DNA from: Kiloniellales bacterium | GTDB lineage: Bacteria; Pseudomonadota; Alphaproteobacteria; Kiloniellales; JAKSDN01 | Reading direction: 5' to 3' | DNA: 6,435 nt | NCBI GenBank assembly: GCA_022360075.1 | Contig: JAKSDN010001061.1 | Coordinates: forward strand, 1-6,435 | In this document: positions 4,373 to 6,435 of the stretch, in pieces | Layout of the letters: each line of letters starts with the position of its first letter | Numbering within the stretch: position 1 is the stretch's first letter | The notes under the pieces: model-generated | The model's database searches: none | What the model was told of the DNA's origin: nothing | The model's input: the letters and a program-made list of their open reading frames with translations, nothing else | Program-made: the position numbers and the translations under genes

Positions 4373-6250
4373 ATGATCGAGTTCTTCAGCCAGCTTCTCA
4401 ACGGGCTGGTGATCGGGAATATCTACGCGCTGATCGCGATCGGCTTCACGCTGATCTTCGGCGTGTCGAACCTGATCAACTTCGCCCAGGGCTCGCTGCT
4501 CATGCTGGGCGGCTTCCTCGCCTACAGCCTCTACGGCTACGGGGCGGACATCTGGGTCGCGGGTGGTGTCTCCATCGCCATCACGATGGCCGCCGGCATG
4601 GCGATCGAGCGCGTCGCCCTGCGGCCGCTCGAGAACGCGCCCTGGATCGCGCCGCTGCTGTCGACGCTGGCCATCACCTTCGTCTTCGACCAGGCCGCCG
4701 AGCTGATCTGGTCGCCCGAGATCCAGCCCTTCCCCAGTCCGCTCTCGCAGTATGTCTGGATCGTCGGCGCGGCTTTCGTGACCGGCTTGGATATCGCGAT
4801 CCTGCTGATCTCCCTGGGCACGGTGCTGGCGCTCTGGCTGTTCCTGACCCGGACCTGGACCGGCAGGGCGCTCAGGGCCATGTCGCAGGACCTCGACGCG
4901 GCGCGCCAGATGGGCGTCGACGTCGATGCCCTGCGCCGCATCGCCTTCGGTCTCGGCGCGGGGCTCGCCGCACTCGCGGGCGTCTTGGTCGCCATGTACT
5001 TCGAGAGCATCTTCCCACAGATGGGCATCCCCTTCGGGCTCAAGGGCTTCGTCGCCGCCCTGCTGGGCGGGCTCGCGAGCGTGCCGGGCGCGATCGTCGG
5101 CGGCTTCGTCCTGGGCGGGCTGGAGGCGCTCGCCGTCGGCTACGTGGGCGAGGGCGCGCGCGACATGATCGCCTTCTCGGTGCTCCTGCTGGTCCTGCTC
5201 CTGCGGCCCCAAGGCCTGATCGGCCACCGGCGCCTGGACGCGCTGGGCGGCACGGGCGGCGCCTCCGGCATCATGCCCTCGACCAGCATCCTGGCCGGCC
5301 AGGGCGGGGCGGTGCGCCGCTCGAGCCGCGGCTTCTCCCTGCCGTTTCGCTGGATCGCCGCGCTCTGCGCGCTCCTCGCACTGGCACCCTGGCTCGGCTT
5401 CGACGCCTATATCGTCCAGTCGCTGCTGGTCGCCTTCATCTTCGCGATCCTGACCGTCAGCCTGACGGTCTTGAGCGGCGCCTCCGGCGTGATGTTCATC
5501 GGCTTCGGCGGCCTCTTCGCCATCGGCGCCTACGTCGGCGCCTTCGCCGCCAAGAGCTGGGGTCTGCCGATCGAGGCGGCGCTGCTCTCCGCCGGCCTCG
5601 CCACCGCCACCCTCGCCCTGCTGGTCGGCGCCATCTGCGCGCCGCTCTCCGGCCACGTCGTCGCCCTGGCGGCGCTGGCGATCGGCAATCTCGTCTACCT
5701 CGTGCTGCTCAACTGGATCTCCGTGACCGGCGGTCCCAACGGCCTGATCGGCGTCCCGCGCCCGCCGCTGGCGCTCGGCCTGAACCTCTCCCTCGGCACG
5801 CTGGAGGCCCAGTACCTGCAAGCGATCGTCGTCTTCCTGATCGTCTTCTGGCTGGCGTCCCGGCTGCTCGAGTCGCCGGTTGGGCGCGCCTTTCGCGCGA
5901 TTCGGGAGGACCGGCCCGCGGCCCATGCCGCCGGCCTACAGGTCAAGCGCTACCTCCTCTCGTCCTTCGCCTTCGCCGGCTTCGGCGCGGGGATGGCCGG
6001 TGCGCTCTATTGCTACCTGCACCGCTTCATCAGCCCCGACAGCTTCCGGCTCGACACCTCGTTCCTCCTGGTCGCCGCCGTGGTCCTGGGCGGGCTCGGC
6101 AATCTGACCGGCGCGGCGATCGCGGGGGCGGCCATCGCGCTCCTGCCGGAGCTGCTGCGCGACTTCGCCGACTACCGGATGGTGCTGTTCGGGCTGCTGC
6201 TGCTGGTCGCGCTGCGCCTGCGCCCCGAAGGCCTGGCCGGCGTCAAGTAG
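4373..6250 (+). CDS. Fused LivH-LivM permease of a branched-chain amino acid/amide-type ABC importer
   Basis: One 625-residue inner-membrane protein that holds both permease subunits usually encoded separately. Residues 1-284 are LivH-like: opening LLNGLVIGNIYALIAIGFTLIFG, then NFAQGSLLMLGGF, the cytoplasmic loop GRALRAMSQDLDAARQMGVD (164-183), and the normal LivH ending LLRPQGLIG (276-284). Residues 285-324 are a Gly/Ser/Arg-rich linker, probably cytoplasmic. Residues 325-625 are LivM-like: AFIFAILTVSLTVLSGASG, GGFG-type segment with FAIGAYVGAF, VTGGPNGLIGVPRP, loop GRAFRAIREDRPAAHAAGLQ (504-523), VVLGGLGNLTGAAIAG and the ending LRLRPEGL. Each half keeps its own ATPase-coupling (EAA-like) loop, so the chain should supply the whole membrane domain. 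Upstream is the solute-binding gene (84 bp, hairpin between); downstream the ATPase starts 5 bp after the stop. The ribosome site before 4373 is weak (GGCGG at 4364-4368). Confidence 0.92.
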   Translation: MIEFFSQLLNGLVIGNIYALIAIGFTLIFGVSNLINFAQGSLLMLGGFLAYSLYGYGADIWVAGGVSIAITMAAGMAIERVALRPLENAPWIAPLLSTLAITFVFDQAAELIWSPEIQPFPSPLSQYVWIVGAAFVTGLDIAILLISLGTVLALWLFLTRTWTGRALRAMSQDLDAARQMGVDVDALRRIAFGLGAGLAALAGVLVAMYFESIFPQMGIPFGLKGFVAALLGGLASVPGAIVGGFVLGGLEALAVGYVGEGARDMIAFSVLLLVLLLRPQGLIGHRRLDALGGTGGASGIMPSTSILAGQGGAVRRSSRGFSLPFRWIAALCALLALAPWLGFDAYIVQSLLVAFIFAILTVSLTVLSGASGVMFIGFGGLFAIGAYVGAFAAKSWGLPIEAALLSAGLATATLALLVGAICAPLSGHVVALAALAIGNLVYLVLLNWISVTGGPNGLIGVPRPPLALGLNLSLGTLEAQYLQAIVVFLIVFWLASRLLESPVGRAFRAIREDRPAAHAAGLQVKRYLLSSFAFAGFGAGMAGALYCYLHRFISPDSFRLDTSFLLVAAVVLGGLGNLTGAAIAGAAIALLPELLRDFADYRMVLFGLLLLVALRLRPEGLAGVK

Positions 6251-6255
6251 CGGTC

Positions 6256-6435
6256 ATGGACTCGCCCGCCGCCAAGACGAACCCCGCGCTGGAGATCGCC
6301 GATCTGACAATCGAGTTCGGCGGTTTGCTGGCGGTCGACTCGCTGACGTTTTCGGTCGAGCCGGGCGCCTGCGTCGGCCTCGTCGGGCCGAACGGTGCCG
6401 GCAAATCGACGCTGATCCAGGCGATCAACGGCTTC
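6256..6435 (+). CDS. LivG-type ABC importer ATPase (N-terminal 60 residues, runs off right edge)
   Basis: From ATG 6256 the frame is open to the window end. After a short lead (MDSPAAKTNP) comes LEIADLTIEFGGLLAVDSLTFSVEPG, the standard first strand of LivG-family nucleotide-binding proteins. F21-G22-G23 is the aromatic A-loop that stacks on adenine, followed by the Walker A motif GPNGAGKST at 44-52 (Lys50, Ser51, Thr52). The FGGLxAVD pattern is characteristic of LivG rather than LivF. The protein powers uptake from the cytoplasmic face by docking on the two coupling loops of the fused permease. It begins 5 bp after the permease stop with no evident Shine-Dalgarno, so translation is probably coupled. 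The Q-loop, signature and Walker B lie beyond the window. A LivF-type second ATPase would be expected next, but that cannot be seen. Confidence 0.9.
   Translation, partial: MDSPAAKTNPALEIADLTIEFGGLLAVDSLTFSVEPGACVGLVGPNGAGKSTLIQAINGF

Noticed and set aside
3647..5926. A 759-codon open frame on the minus strand, opposite the binding-protein and permease genes
   Set aside because: It lies antisense to two clearly recognisable genes. Its product is dominated by Gln, Asp, Glu, Arg, Gly and Ala with no domain, the usual result of reading GC-rich membrane-protein codons backward. It spans two unrelated genes.

Overview
The window is GC-rich, with dense GC-biased genes and short gaps. It most likely comes from an alphaproteobacterium. 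The PyrE is of the kind I associate with that group from memory (RKKPKGFG loop, VEDLATDGGS PRPP motif), and a Liv-type uptake operon beside DUF1028 genes is typical of nutritionally versatile soil or marine members. No species can be named from the sequence alone. There are no RNA genes, insertion sequences, CRISPR arrays or phage genes that I can see.

Layout. (a) Positions 1-78, minus strand: the first 26 codons of a probable SnoaL/NTF2-like protein, whose Shine-Dalgarno lies inside a perfect 7-bp hairpin. (b) 227-928, plus: pyrE, orotate phosphoribosyltransferase, with a probable promoter just upstream. (c) 945-2933, minus: a compact three-gene operon, converging on pyrE with a 16-bp gap. 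In transcription order it is a small helix-turn-helix protein (2933-2424), then two tandem, diverged DUF1028 (Ntn-hydrolase-like) paralogues (2417-1677 and 1652-945). Gaps between them are 6 and 24 bp. (d) 2934-3163: a divergent, visibly AT-richer control region of 230 bp. It has candidate promoters on both strands, a perfect 6-bp dyad filling the core promoter of the minus-strand operon, and weaker dyads towards the plus-strand genes. (e) 3164 to the right edge, plus: a branched-chain amino acid/amide-type (HAAT/Liv) ABC importer. It comprises a secreted solute-binding protein, one 625-residue permease that fuses the LivH and LivM subunits, and the start of a LivG-type ATPase that runs off the window. 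A strong GGGA-capped hairpin lies between the binding-protein and permease genes.

How it may work together (inference): the helix-turn-helix protein sits between the DUF1028 pair and the importer and probably controls one or both directions. The importer would bring an amino-acid-like or amide/peptide-like solute into the cytoplasm. The DUF1028 proteins, predicted cytoplasmic with an Ntn-hydrolase-like fold, would be candidates to hydrolyse it or a derivative. The first paralogue keeps the residues I associate with the family; the second has lost several and carries an N-terminal extension, so it may be a specialised or non-catalytic partner. No substrate can be assigned. This divergent regulator/DUF1028 pair/fused-permease importer is the part of the window most likely to be an undescribed pathway.
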